Part shown: piece by piece, positions 20,401 to 32,241 of the stretch
How the letters are laid out: each line of letters starts with the position of its first letter
How positions within the stretch are numbered: the stretch's first letter is position 1
Assembly (NCBI RefSeq): GCF_964340395.1
Contig: NC_135550.1
Span: forward strand, 30,947,676-31,011,675
From: Glandiceps talaboti
Lineage: Eukaryota > Hemichordata > Enteropneusta > Spengelidae
Length of the DNA stretch: 64,000 nt
Reading direction: 5' to 3'
The notes under the pieces: model-generated
What the model saw: only the letters and a program-made list of their open reading frames with translations
The model's database searches: none
Told to the model about the DNA's origin: nothing
Translations under genes and position numbers: made by a program

Positions 20401-23256
20401 TGACCATTTACTGATGACAGAGTTCATTACAAAAAGTGACCATTTACTGATGATAGAGTTCATTACAAAAAGTGACCATTTACTGATGACAGAGTTCACT
20501 ACAAAAAGTGACCATTTAGTGATGACAGAGTTCATTACAAAAAGTGACCATTTACTGATGATAGAGTTCACTACAAAAAGTGACCATTTACTGATGATAG
20601 AGTTCACTACAAAAAGTGACCATTTACTGATGATAGAGTTCACTACAAAAAGTGACCATTTACTGATGACAGAGTTCATTACAAAAAGTGACCATTTACT
20701 GATGATAGAGTTCATTACAAAAAGTGACCATTTACTGATGATAGAGTTCACTACAAAAAGTGACCATTTACTGGTGATAGAGTTCACTACAAAAAGTGAC
20801 CATTTACTGATGACAGAGTTCACTACAAAAAGTGACCATTTACTGATGACAGAGTTCACTACAAAAAGTGACCATTTACTGATGATAGAGTTCACTACAA
20901 AAAGTGACCATTTACTGATGACAGAGTTCACTACAAAAAGTGACCATTTACTGATGATAGAGTTCACTACAAAAAGTGACCATTTACTGATGATAGAGTT
21001 CACTACAAAAAGTGACCATTTACTGATGATAGAGTTCATTACAAAAAGTGACCATTTACTGATGATAGAGTTCACTACAAAAAGTGACCATTTACTGATG
21101 ATAGAGTTCACTACAAAAAGTGACCATTTACTGATGATAGAGTTCACTACAAAAAGTGACCATTTACTGATGATAGAGTTCATTACAAAAAGTGACCATT
21201 TACTGATGATAGAGTTCACTACAAAAAGTGACCATTTACTGATGATAGAGTTCACTACAAAAAGTGACCATTTACTGATGATAGAGTTCACTACAAAAAG
21301 TGACCATTTACTGATGACAGAGTTCACTACAAAAAATGACCATTTACTGGTGATAGAGTTCACTACAAAAAATGACCATTTACTGATGATAGAGTTCATT
21401 ACAAAAAGTGACCATTTACTGATGATAGAGTTCACTACAAAAAGTGACCATTTACTGATGATAGAGTTCACTACAAAAAGTGACCATTTACTGATGATAG
21501 AGTTCACTACAAAAAGTGACCATTTACTGATGATAGAGTTCACTACAAAAAGTGACCATTTACTGGTGATAGAGTTCACTACAAAAAGTGACCATTTACT
21601 GGTGATAGAGTTCACTACAAAAAGTGACCATTTACTGATGACAGAGTTCACTACAAAAAGTGACCATTTACTGATGACAGAGTTCACTACAAAAAGTGAC
21701 CATTTACTGATGACAGAGTTCACTACAAAAAGTGACCATTTACTGATGATAGAGTTCACTACAAAAAGTGACCATTTACTGATGATAGAGTTCACTACAA
21801 AAAGTGACCATTTACTGATGACAGAGTTCACTACAAAAAGTGACCATTTACTGATGATAGAGTTCACTACAAAAAGTGACCATTTACTGATGATAGAGTT
21901 CACTACAAAAAGTGACCATTTACTGATGACAGAGTTCACTACAAAAAGTGACCATTTACTGATGACAGAGTTCACTACAAAAAGTGACCATTTACTGATG
22001 ATAGAGTTCACTACAAAAAGTGACCATTTACTGATGATGGAGTTCACTACAAAAAGTGACCATTTACTGATGACAGAGTTCACTACAAAAAGTGACCATT
22101 TACTGATGACAGAGTTCACTACAAAAAGTGACCATTTACTGATGATAGAGTTCACTACAAAAAGTGACCATTTACTGATGATAGAGTTCACTACAAAAAG
22201 TGACCATTTACTGATGATAGAGTTCATTACAAAAAGTGACCATTTACTGATGATAGAGTTCACTACAAAAAGTGACCATTTACTGATGATAGAGTTCACT
22301 ACAAAAAGTGACCATTTACTGATGATAGAGTTCACTACAAAAAGTGACCATTTACTGATGATAGAGTTCATTACAAAAAGTGACCATTTACTGATGATAG
22401 AGTTCACTACAAAAAGTGACCATTTACTGATGATAGAGTTCACTACAAAAAGTGACCATTTACTGATGATAGAGTTCACTACAAAAAGTGACCATTTACT
22501 GATGACAGAGTTCATTACAAAAAGTGACCATTTACTGATGATAGAGTTCACTACAAAAAGTGACCATTTACTGATGATAGAGTTCATTACAAAAAGTGAC
22601 CATTTACTGATGATAGAGTTCACTACAAAAAGTGACCATTTACTGATGATAGAGTTCACTACAAAAAGTGACCATTTACTGATGATAGAGTTCACTACAA
22701 AAAGTGACCATTTACTGATGATAGAGTTCATTACAAAAAGTGACCATTTACTGATTATAGAGTTCACTACAAAAAGTGACCATTTACTGATGATAGAGTT
22801 CACTACAAAAAGTGACCATTTACTGATGATAGAGTTCACTACAAAAAGTGACCATTTACTGATGACAGAGTTCATTACAAAAAGTGACCATTTACTGATG
22901 ATAGAGTTCATTACAAAAAGTGACCATTTACTGGTGATAGAGTTCACTACAAAAAGTGACCATTTACTGATGACAGAGTTCACTACAAAAAGTGACCATT
23001 TACTGATGATTGAGTTCACTACAAAAAGTGACCATTTATTGATGATAGAGTTCACTACAAAAAGTGACCATTTACTGATGACAGAGTTCACTACAAAAAG
23101 TGACCATTTACTGATGATTGAGTTCATTATAAAAAGTGACCATTTACTGATGATAGAGTTCACTACAAAAAGTGACCATTTATTGATGATAGAGTTCGCT
23201 ACAAAAAGTGACCATTTACTGATGACAGAGTTCACTACAAAAAGTGACCATTTACT
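17497..23256 (+). repeat. 36-bp minisatellite, exactly 160 copies
   Basis: The unit begins GATGATAGAGTTCACTACA and continues AAAAGTGACCATTTACT. From the first unit (17497) to the last (23221) is 5724 bases, exactly 159 units, and the frames stay open on both strands, so no net indel exists. On the plus strand it translates as a 12-residue repeat (M/V-I/T-E-F-T/I-T-K-S/N-D-H-L-L). Plus-strand ORF 17678-23299 has 1873 codons; minus-strand ORFs 23235-19972 and 19959-17917 have 1087 and 680. Common variants (ATA to ACA, ATG to GTG, ACT to ATT, AGT to AAT) change the amino acid. Synonymous ones (CTG to TTG, ATA to ATT) are rarer, which argues against coding constraint. Each unit contains TCACT-ACAAAA-AGTGA, a small hairpin. 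Confidence 0.97.
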
Positions 23257-23326
23257 TCACCATAGAAATAGTGTCCATATGCTGACGTTAGAGATCTGAT
23301 TGTTTTTCTGTGTTATTTTTAGACTC

Positions 23327-23362
23327 TGACCTTTGACCTTGACATTGTCTTTCAAGGTCAAA
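23327..23362 (+). promoter_or_regulatory. Nuclear-receptor motif cluster (DR1 plus inverted TCAAGGTCA)
   Basis: TGACCTTTGACCT (23327-23339) is the exact complement of the DR1 element AGGTCAAAGGTCA. Overlapping it, TTTGACCTTGA (23332-23342) and TCAAGGTCAAA (23352-23362) form a perfect 11-bp inverted repeat around a 9-base spacer. Each arm holds the SF1/ERR monomer site TCAAGGTCA. It lies 70 bases beyond the end of the 36-bp array. The motifs are seen; function is inference. Confidence 0.4.
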
Positions 23363-26300
23363 TATCAAAACAAGCATATTGCAGACACTATGTGGTATTT
23401 AGATGTGGCTGATGTCTTTGTTTTCAGGTAATACAAAACAAACATGTATTACTTTTAATGCTTATGGCAAATTGACCAAATGGTGGCTATATTTGTAACT
23501 AAAAATCACAAATTTCAATGTTATCTGGAGATCTTGTCCTCATTTCAAAGTACAAATTGACATTACATACACTACTAGTTTGTGAGTTTCATGCATGTGT
23601 TTGAGACAAATCAGTGGTACAAGTTGGCCCATGCCCCTGTAAAAATGGCACAATTCAGTGAGTTTTATTCAAATAGTTTCCCAACACCGACAAACTATGT
23701 CAAAAGTTTACATGTGCTAAAAAAGTTTCCCCATGAGGTATTTCATCCAATCTTTTTATCAGTATTGAATGATTTTGTCACTACTCATTGTACAAGGCAA
23801 AGCTCCCCCTGAGAATAATGCCCAATGAATGGATGGATACAATAGGTTTTTTTCTCTTAAAACATTAAAATCATCACTGCTTTTGTCCCAATATGAGAGT
23901 TCTTAAATCTTATGCTAATGGTTGTGTATCTATCACCATCACAAAAAGGCACTCATTTCTTTTAAGTTAATATTTAATGAAGGCAGATTGAGATGGTATA
24001 ATGAAAACATTCCTCTTTTCATTCTCTGACAGTAAAGCTGGTTTATCATATTTATAGCTTTATACTGTTCATGCTATGAGCACTGAGGCAGGACAGAAGA
24101 GACAGGAATGAGCTGATCAAAGGGGAATTTGCAGACTCTGAGGTGTCTCATTATTTTCTGAATAGCTGTGATATGCAGTTGTGCCCTGAAGCTTTCAACA
24201 ACTGAATCTTTGATGTTTTTTTTATATTTCTGGTGACATCCGGCTACATTCGTATACAACTGATGCAAATAAGTGAATTGTGTCTAGGGCCTCTTTACTC
24301 ACTACTTTCTCACTTCATCGCTTGATTGAATTGAAATTTGTGGTTTGGCTAAATTGAAACTAAATACAAGTTATACTCTGACAAGCAATTAATTTTACAT
24401 AGATTCAATAGAACAGATCCAAAATGGTGCAAAAATACCCCAAAAATTTAAATGAAAAATTAATTAACCATTGTGGAATCTGTCAGCAGTTCTATAGTTG
24501 TTGTTGTTTTGTAGAATTAGTATCTGCCATTTTTTGAAAGCGAATAGGTGAAAGTATATAGCAGTAATGCCACCATACACTAATAACATGTCAAATGCAT
24601 AGCACATTCCTAGCACTAGAAAAAATTCTCTTCAAAATGTCACGACATTATCATGTTTCAATAGCACTTTGATATTTATATCTTGAAATGATTTTTAGCA
24701 CAACTGAAGTGAGGTTCAACATACTATAGGCATCAAGTTTTGTCTCTGTTTATATATGTATGTATGTGTGTTTGTTTTGTGTGTGTTTGTTTGTGCATGC
24801 GTGCATGTGTATGTAAACAACTGAAAGTGAAAAACCGCTGGATCAATTGATTTCAAATTTGGTAGGGACATTGCTTATGGTGTGTAGATGAAAAATTGTT
24901 CATTGATCCAATCAGTTGTTTTCAAGTTGTGTCCAAAAGAGTGATTTTCTGTCGAAATAGGTCGTCTTTTACAATGGAAGTCTATGAGGTATGGGTATAT
25001 TTATATATAATACCATGAAATCAATGTTAGTTTTGACAAAACAGTCATGTAGCTAACTGGCTTTAACACTATCAAATAATACCACACAAAATAATCAAAT
25101 TTAAACCAGCTTTGGGAGATACTTCCGCGAACTAAAAACTTGATCTATACACAGACAAGTTCTTGATTTATATAAACAACCCATAGTTGGTTACGTTTAT
25201 CTGGTAAACGAAATACCATACATTTGATATAATATTGACGGTGTTTGGAATTCCCTTCCCCATCATTATGTTATTAGACTAAAGTCTGTGGGATGTTCCA
25301 TTATCCTGTAGGGGTGTTTTCATGTCTGAAGTGTGTTTCTCTCACTGCATGTGTATGTCAGATATTGGATTTCAGTTGTGCACATTGCCATTGGCAGTAT
25401 TTTTAGTAGAAGCTTATATGGAAAATGTTTTTAAAATTATGTATTATCTTGAAAGAAAGCAACACTTTCTAGCCAATCATTTTTGGCAGGAAAGTATGAA
25501 TGTCTGTCTGTCTGTCTGCAAAAAAAGTGAAAATGTCAAGTAATTGTAAAATAGAAATCACTGAAAATATGAATTAAGAAAAACTGTCAAATCATACCTC
25601 TTGGTAATCAGTATACATATTGAGAAGGTCAGCGTATTGTAATGATAAAAATTACATCAAACCATTCATTTTTCATCCTATTGCTCAGAATTCCCAAAAG
25701 AACAGATGACGAAAATGAGCCTATTCATCACAAAATGAAGTACTGGTCATCATAGACTAAATGAAACCAGAGCTTATCCTGCAGCGCTTTCATTAATATT
25801 AGGCAGCATCTAATTATACCAACATAATAACAACAAAATTTAATGACCCCCGGTGTATTATATCAAACAAAAGAATGAGTGTTGAGCTAGCCACCGAATC
25901 GTCCATTGTGAACACTCTTGTCAAACACAACACAACAATTGTCATCCTAATTACAAGACATGCTGATTTGATGTTGCCAATTCTTCTTTCTCTAGGCATT
26001 CATCAAAAATTAAAAAAGAGAAATTCTCTTTGATGCAGTGGTTCAGATTTCGACATCTTTACCCCCCCCCCCCCCAAAAAAAAAAAAAAAAAAAAAATTG
26101 TAATTGTATGTGCTGTGTCATTGAATTGACTGATGATGATGCTTTTGGAAAACATTTTTGAAGCCACTAAAAGTAACTTATGTGCCTACAGCATAAGTGA
26201 TTAAGAGGTAATAGTTTCCTGCCTAGGCTACCTTTTCTTGATTATAGCTTATTTCTCTAAGACCACTTACGTTCTCCAGAGAGAGAATGAATGGCTAGAT

Positions 26301-26750
26301 AATCACCCCAAAGATCTTCTGTCATGTTCTTCATCCTTTCAAGGTGTTTCATGTTTCTCACATATAAATAAGTTCTTGTTACATCTTTGAGATGACGTGG
26401 TGTCTTCCAGCATTACCGTATATCCATTTACACAGCAAAGCTGGTCAGTGACACCATGGTATTAGCTACTTCCTTGGTTGTCTAATTCTTGTGTGTCAGA
26501 AACACATTTGTTCTCCCTCAAGAACTCATAAGAATCAAACTGCTTTTGGACTTTGCAACATGAAAGCTTACAAAGAGGAGAAAGAAGGGTATATTCACCT
26601 TCTTGTTTTCAAGGAAGTAAACACACGACATTGTGATTTACCCACAGGTTTGTTAATCATTGGAGTACACAAATTACAACTAATATTGCCTGAACAATTC
26701 ATGGTAAAAATGTACAATGCCATACAGAGTAACATATCTGATTAATTAAA
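23363..26750. other. AT-rich intergenic sequence
   Basis: No gene recognised. A GT-rich tract at 24753-24813 leads into a stretch with AACTGAAAGTGAAAAACC (interferon-response-like GAAANNGAAA) and TACAATGGAAGTCTATGAGG near 24973. I suspect an old dispersed repeat there but cannot name it. A C14-A22 run lies at 26062-26097. Confidence 0.5.
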
Positions 26751-26813
26751 CATTCATTCATTCATTCATTCATTCATTCATTCATTCATTCACTCATTCA
26801 TTCATTCATTCAT
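26751..26813. repeat. (CATT)n microsatellite
   Basis: About 15 CATT units with one CACT interruption. Confidence 0.97.
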
Positions 26814-26879
26814 AATTCTGCTATTTGGTTAGAATGCTTTCCACCCACAGAGATTTGACTTGCTATGACATTTATCATA

Positions 26880-27153
26880 TACCAATTATCTGGCCATCTA
26901 CCAGTTATCTGGTCATGTACCAGTTATCTGGTCATGTACCAGTTATCTGGCCATCTACCAGTTATCTGGTCATGTACCAGTTATCTGGTCATGTACCAGT
27001 TATCTGGTCATCTACCAGTTATCTGGTCATGTACCAGTTATCTGGCCATCTACCAGTTATCTGGTCAACCGTCATGTACCAGTTATCTGGTCATGTACCA
27101 GTTATCTGGCCATCTACCAGTTATCTGGTCAGCCATCATGTACCAGTTATCTG
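26880..27153 (+). repeat. 19-bp minisatellite, about 14 copies
   Basis: The unit is TACCAGTTATCTGGTCATG, alternating with a TGGCCATC variant. Two units are spaced by short insertions (AACCGTCATG near 27066 and AGCCATCATG near 27131). The unit core CCAGTTATCTGG is an imperfect palindrome (CCAG....CTGG). Overlapping ORFs here are repeat artefacts. Confidence 0.96.
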
Positions 27154-28082
27154 ACATACGGGTACAGATATACACAATCTAGGTGTTGAAATCAACACAC
27201 CTGGATCTTGAACTTGATCCTTCTTGTCAAAAAACAGAAATGGTGAAATGTTTTTAATACATGCGTGTTTAAGGTTGATAATGTATGAACCACAGTTCAA
27301 ACACTGGCAAGAAAACTCTAAAAATGTCAAAATGAATTTAAAAACACTTGACAAGTATGTAAAAGTATATTTTTGGAAACAGAAATTACAAATATTATTG
27401 TCTGTCAAGTATTTTTGGTAGTTTGATCAGTCAAATGACCTTTAACCTTTAGTAATAGTAACTTTAGACTTCTATCAAAATAAACAAAAAAATTACTGAA
27501 TGAATCAGTTGCTCAAGTTATGATCAATTTTTAATTACACAAATGAGAGCCCTGTAAGTAGATGTTCTAAGTTTTAGTTAATAAAGTAGTAAAAGTGTTG
27601 TTTTTGTCAGACGAGGATGTATTCACTAACAAGACCAATTTCTGTATCAAAAATTGCCAGGGATGAATAGTTTACTTCCTGTCATGTTTACTACGAATAC
27701 ATCATTCTGGCAAATATTGCAGATTTATTATATACATGTTGAAATTGAGTACTCGATCAACACCTATTAGTGTTCATCTCACCACTGTTTGATACATAAT
27801 TGATAATAGATAAATTGACTATCAAAGACGAAATAAATTGGTCTTTTGAAATCCAGATTAGATAGCCCGAGTATTCATTCTGTGTTGATAAAGGAGATCA
27901 GTCATGATTTGTACAAATCAGCTTGATTCTTTCAATTAGGATATGTATATGCTTCTGTCAAATTTTGGAAAATTATAACTTGTCCAGTAATAACAGTAGG
28001 AACTGTGTATAAACCTACTATCTATATTATTCAATACAATTATATTTTTTATGTTCATGAAACAGTGTTACTTGTTCAGTAA
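27154..28082. other. AT-rich intergenic sequence
   Basis: No gene recognised. An 11-bp inverted repeat (AAGACCAATTT near 27631, AAATTGGTCTT near 27834) is the only structure noted. Confidence 0.5.
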
Positions 28083-28370
28083 CAGGGCTTGAAATTAACA
28101 GTAGTTCCATGTCCACAGCCTACCAAATTCTTGTCATGGGGCTACCATAGTTTGCAGCTGATAGCCCACTCAGGCTACAACTGATTATGTATGTGATGAG
28201 GATGGAAGATTTGTGGACATGAAAGTATTTTAATAACACATATTTCCAATAGAGGAAATCTGTTTTCAGTTCAGGAATATTGGACTACAGGTCACAACAT
28301 TTGGGCTACCAATTTCTGAAACTGGTAGCCCACTAGGACTACCGAAGGAAAAAGTTAATTTTGAACCCTG
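28083..28370. mobile_element. 288-bp inverted-repeat (MITE-like) element with 5-bp target duplication
   Basis: The left end CAGGGCTTGAAATTAAC (28083-28099) is the near-exact complement of the right end GTTAATTTTGAACCCTG (28354-28370), with 15 of 17 matching. AGTAA directly flanks both sides (28078-28082 and 28371-28375), consistent with a 5-bp target-site duplication. The interior has repeated GGGCTACC/GGTAGCCC words and no coding frame. It is therefore a nonautonomous DNA transposon. The CAGGG terminus is like hAT ends, but hAT elements give 8-bp duplications, so the superfamily is left open. Confidence 0.7.
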
Positions 28371-30108
28371 AGTAATGTAGCACAGGCTGAGTTTACAAGT
28401 AGTTTTATTCGAGTGAAATTGGCTTGTACCTCTTTATCTATTAAAGGAGAGTTAAAATATTCAAAATGTTAAAATATTCAGATAGTCATGTTTGTTGTTC
28501 TTTTACAGCATACTGGTATTGGTAGACATGTTCCAATGAAGAAAAACTTTTATCACCCTGGTAAACGCGATCTGAGCATGCTCAGTAGATAGAGTCACCT
28601 TGTTCAACTTACTGTATGTATGATCATCGAAAAGCTGACAAGTCAGTGACTTAGAAAACTTCTGGTGTGTATCAACCCCTGCTTTATTAATATTACAAAA
28701 CCTGCTAGTAATAAATATTCTACCAGTCCCCAAGGTGGCTATAGCAGAGAAAGTCCATCTTCATATTTCCAAAGATTTACCATTAAAATTTGATTTTCAG
28801 GTCTGCACATTTTGCCTCTACGACAATGTCACTCTATGGAAAATTTTTTCACTTATCCTCTTATACAAATAAGAACAGAAATAACTAGGTACAAGCCCCA
28901 GGCTATCATTTGGTTTTTTTTCCATTCAATTTGAGCTCAGCGTGACCCATCATCTCATCGTTTGCTATGAAATCTTTTGACAAAAGTGAAAGTTTCCTTA
29001 ATAAGTTTTTTCCTTACACATCATAAGAGAGCTTTATCTACCTGCTGGGCGATCTGAGCAACAATACAAAATGAACGGTTATCAGGGAATGCATCTTAAA
29101 TTAATTTTCTCCTAGATAGATGACTGCATAACGGCATATTAAATCATTTACCCATATCACTTCCTCCAATGTTAGATGACCTTTTGACCCCTGCCATATC
29201 TGCAGGCAAAGATATTACCAAATATCTGTCGCTTATCATTGGTGTGTGACAGTTGCTTTTGCCATACTGATAAAAAAATTTGTTTCTGCAAACAAAATTC
29301 TAAATGTTAATTTTCTGAGGAAAATTTAAGGTGTTTTTTTCAGATCTCTACATGCCATATTTACAGTTTGCAGTGTACTATAGAATACATGTATTTTGAC
29401 AATAGCAATACTAATTAGTAGTATGCCAATGTGACAATAATAACATATGTACATGTAGAAACTATACAATATAATGACAAGTTTACATAATCGTATAATA
29501 TCGATACAACCTCTTTTATAATTCAGTGTCATGTGATGTAGATTTGGGGATATTTTTTGAAAATTAAAAACTTGATACTAATTTTAAAGTACTTGATGTA
29601 AAACAGAAAATTTTAAAACTGTGGCTCTCATTAACAGTTACTATGACAATAGGGAAACTAACAATAGTTGACTTGATGAGTTTTGATGCAGTTTTTCCTC
29701 TATTCCTAATCATATTGTACTATAGCTGCAGGCATTATACTGTATCATACATTAAGTTTTCCTTAGTTGTAATGGATGCAGATGTTTTCCCCGGATACTT
29801 ATTATTTGTGAAAGTGACTGTCATACTATAGAAATTACAATAAAAGATGATAAAGGTAATAGCATAGCGATATATATTCATATTTGTCTTGTTTACGTGT
29901 CATTTTTTATTCTCATCATTTCTGGTATTTCTCAGTTTTCATCAGCTTGTTTCCTTTTCCATGTCTTTTAATAATACCTTTATTCTTCTAAGAGTGCATC
30001 ACTGTATGTGAAATATGGTACAGCGTGTATCATATACCAGTATATGGTGCGTGATTTGTCAGTTCTGACTATTAAACAAATATTTCACTTGTAAAAATCA
30101 TTGGCGGT
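28371..30108. other. AT-rich intergenic sequence
   Basis: No gene recognised. Open frames of 60-76 codons match nothing I know. Confidence 0.5.
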
Positions 30109-30314
30109 CACACACACACACACACACACACACATGCACGCACACACACAAACACACTCACACACACACACACACTCACACACACACGCACGCATGCACG
30201 TACACACACGCACACACATGCACACACGCACACACACACATGCACACAAACACATGCACGCACACACACACGCACACACACACATGCACATGCACGCACA
30301 CACACACACACACG
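30109..30314. repeat. (CA)n microsatellite, interrupted
   Basis: CA dinucleotides with scattered GCATGCACG, CTCA and AACA interruptions over about 206 bases. Confidence 0.98.
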
Positions 30315-30389
30315 TTTGTGGTAAATTATTTTACTTTGAGTCAATGTCATTTCTCAACAAATATAATTTTGTACCAATAAAATGCCCGT

Positions 30390-30920
30390 ACTGTATCTGT
30401 CAATCAAATATCGATATTGTGTCTGTCAATTAATTACATAACTGTACATGTCAATCAAATATCAGTATTGTGTCTGTCAATTAATAACATAATTGTTCAT
30501 GTCAATCAAATATCAGTATTGTGTCAATTAATTACATAACTGTTCATGTCAATCAAATATCAGTATTGTGTCTGTCAATTAATTACATAACTGTTCATGT
30601 CAATCAAATATCGGTATTGTGTCTGTCAATTAATTACATAATTGTTCATGTCAATCAAATATCAGTATTGTGTCTGTCAATTAATTGCATAACTGTTCAT
30701 GTCAATCAAATATCAGTATTGTGTCTGTCAATTAATTACATAATTGTTCATGTCAATCAAATATCGGTATTGTGTCTGTCAATTAATTACATAATTGTTC
30801 ATGTCAATCAAATATCAGTATTGTGTCTGTCAATTAATTACATAACTGTTCATGTCAATCAAATATCAGTATTGTGTCTTTCAATTAATTACATAATTGT
30901 TCATGTCAATCAATCAAAAG
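30390..30920 (+). repeat. 51-bp minisatellite, about 10 copies, rich in TGTCAATCA / TGTCAATTAATTA words
   Basis: The unit contains TGTCAATCAAATATCAG, TATTGTGTCTG and TCAATTAATTACATAACTG (51 bases). One unit near 30522 lacks about six bases. The 146-codon frame at 30521-30961 follows from 51 being a multiple of three. On the complement each unit holds TGATTGACA (9 of 10 bases of the PBX-PREP/MEIS site TGATTGACAG) and TAATTAATTGACAG. The array decays into CAATCAAA-rich sequence to about 31050. Confidence 0.95.
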
Positions 30921-31166
30921 ACCAATCACATATTAGTAATGTGTATGTCAACCAAATGTGAAATATATCATGTATTTATCAATGGTCAGGTCTTTTTATG
31001 TGTCAATCAAATACAAGAAGTGTTCGAGATGTGAAATATGCCAATCAAACAAACCATTGTAACAAATTAACAAATTTCTCGCTTGTAAAATATTGTCTTT
31101 TGAATGTGTTTACATTAATTATTATACTTTTTGGAGACTACAAAGCAACGGAAGTTTGCGTGTCAA

Positions 31167-31914
31167 ACAGCTAAAATAATGTAGGCTTGGTGTTTCACTC
31201 ATGGGACATTACAGCTAAAATGATGTAGGCTTGGCGTTTCACTCATGGGACATTACAGCTAAAATGATGTAGGCTTGGTGTTTCACTCATGGGACATTAC
31301 AACTAAAATGATGTAGGCTTGGTGTTTCACTCATGGGACATTACAGCTAAAATGATGTAGGCTTGGTGTTCCACTCATTGGACATTACAGCTAAAATAAT
31401 GTAGGCTTGGTGTTTCACTCATGGGACATTACAGCTAAAATAATGTAGGCTTGGCGTTTCACTCATGGGACATTACAACTAAAATGATGTAGGCTTGGTG
31501 ATTCACTCATGGGACATTACAGCTAAAATGATGTAGGCTTGGTGTTTCACTCATGGGACATTACAGCTAAAATGATGTAGGCTTGGTGTTCCACTCATTG
31601 GACATTACAGCTAAAATAATGTAGGCTTGGTGTTTCACTCATGGGACATTACAGCTAAAATAATGTAGGCTTGGCGTTTCACTCATGGGACATTACAACT
31701 AAAATGATGTAGGCTTGGTGATTCACTCATGGGACATTACAGCTAAAATGATGTAGGCTTGGTGATTCACTCATGGGACATTACGGCTAAAATAATGTAG
31801 GCTTGGTGTTTCACTCATGGGACATTACAGCTAAAATGATGTAGGCTTGGTGATTCACTCATGGGACATTACAGCTAAAATGATGTAGGCTTGGTGTTTC
31901 ACTCATGGGACATT
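31167..31914 (+). repeat. 44-bp minisatellite, exactly 17 copies
   Basis: The unit contains ACAGCTAAAATGATG, TAGGCTTGGTGTTTC and ACTCATGGGACATT (44 bases). The total of 748 bases equals 17 units with no net indel. Variants include AATGATG versus AATAATG, GGTG versus GGCG, and CCACTCATTGG at two units 220 bases apart. Confidence 0.97.
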
Positions 31915-32177
31915 ATGTTTTTGACACAAAGGTAAACATTTCAACTCTAGACTAATAATAACAGCGACACAATAAACATAGCAGGATCCTTTGCCCAATC
32001 ACATTGAACACTGCTAAGCATTGCTATTCTTTTACAGTTCAGTAAACAGACTTCTAATGAAAACATTTAACATGGCCTTTATGATTGGTTACTGAAAGAA
32101 TGTTTTACCATTCAAAGTTTTAATCATACATTTTCATTGCCCAGTATATTGTGTATGTTTGTGCGTATCAGCAGTGC

Positions 32178-32179
<2 letters not shown>
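31915..32179. other. Intergenic spacer
   Basis: Nothing recognised between the 44-bp array and the following TG repeat. Confidence 0.5.

Positions 32180-32237
<58 letters not shown>
32180..32237. repeat. (TG)n microsatellite
   Basis: An uninterrupted run of about 29 TG units. Confidence 0.98.

Positions 32238-32241
<4 letters not shown>

Noticed and set aside
17497-23256. CRISPR array
   Set aside because: The units are contiguous with no spacers, and the genome is eukaryotic.
17678-23299. 1873-codon plus-strand ORF as a giant repetitive protein gene
   Set aside because: It is created by a 36-base unit, a multiple of three. The opposite strand is equally open, the array's own fifth unit carries an in-frame TAA, and most variant positions change the amino acid. 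No signal peptide or unique domain flanks it.
24830-24990. Old dispersed repeat after the GT-rich tract
   Set aside because: The texture suggests one, but without a second copy in the window I cannot define its limits or family.
30521-30961. 146-codon ORF
   Set aside because: Follows from the 51-bp repeat period; no unique sequence.
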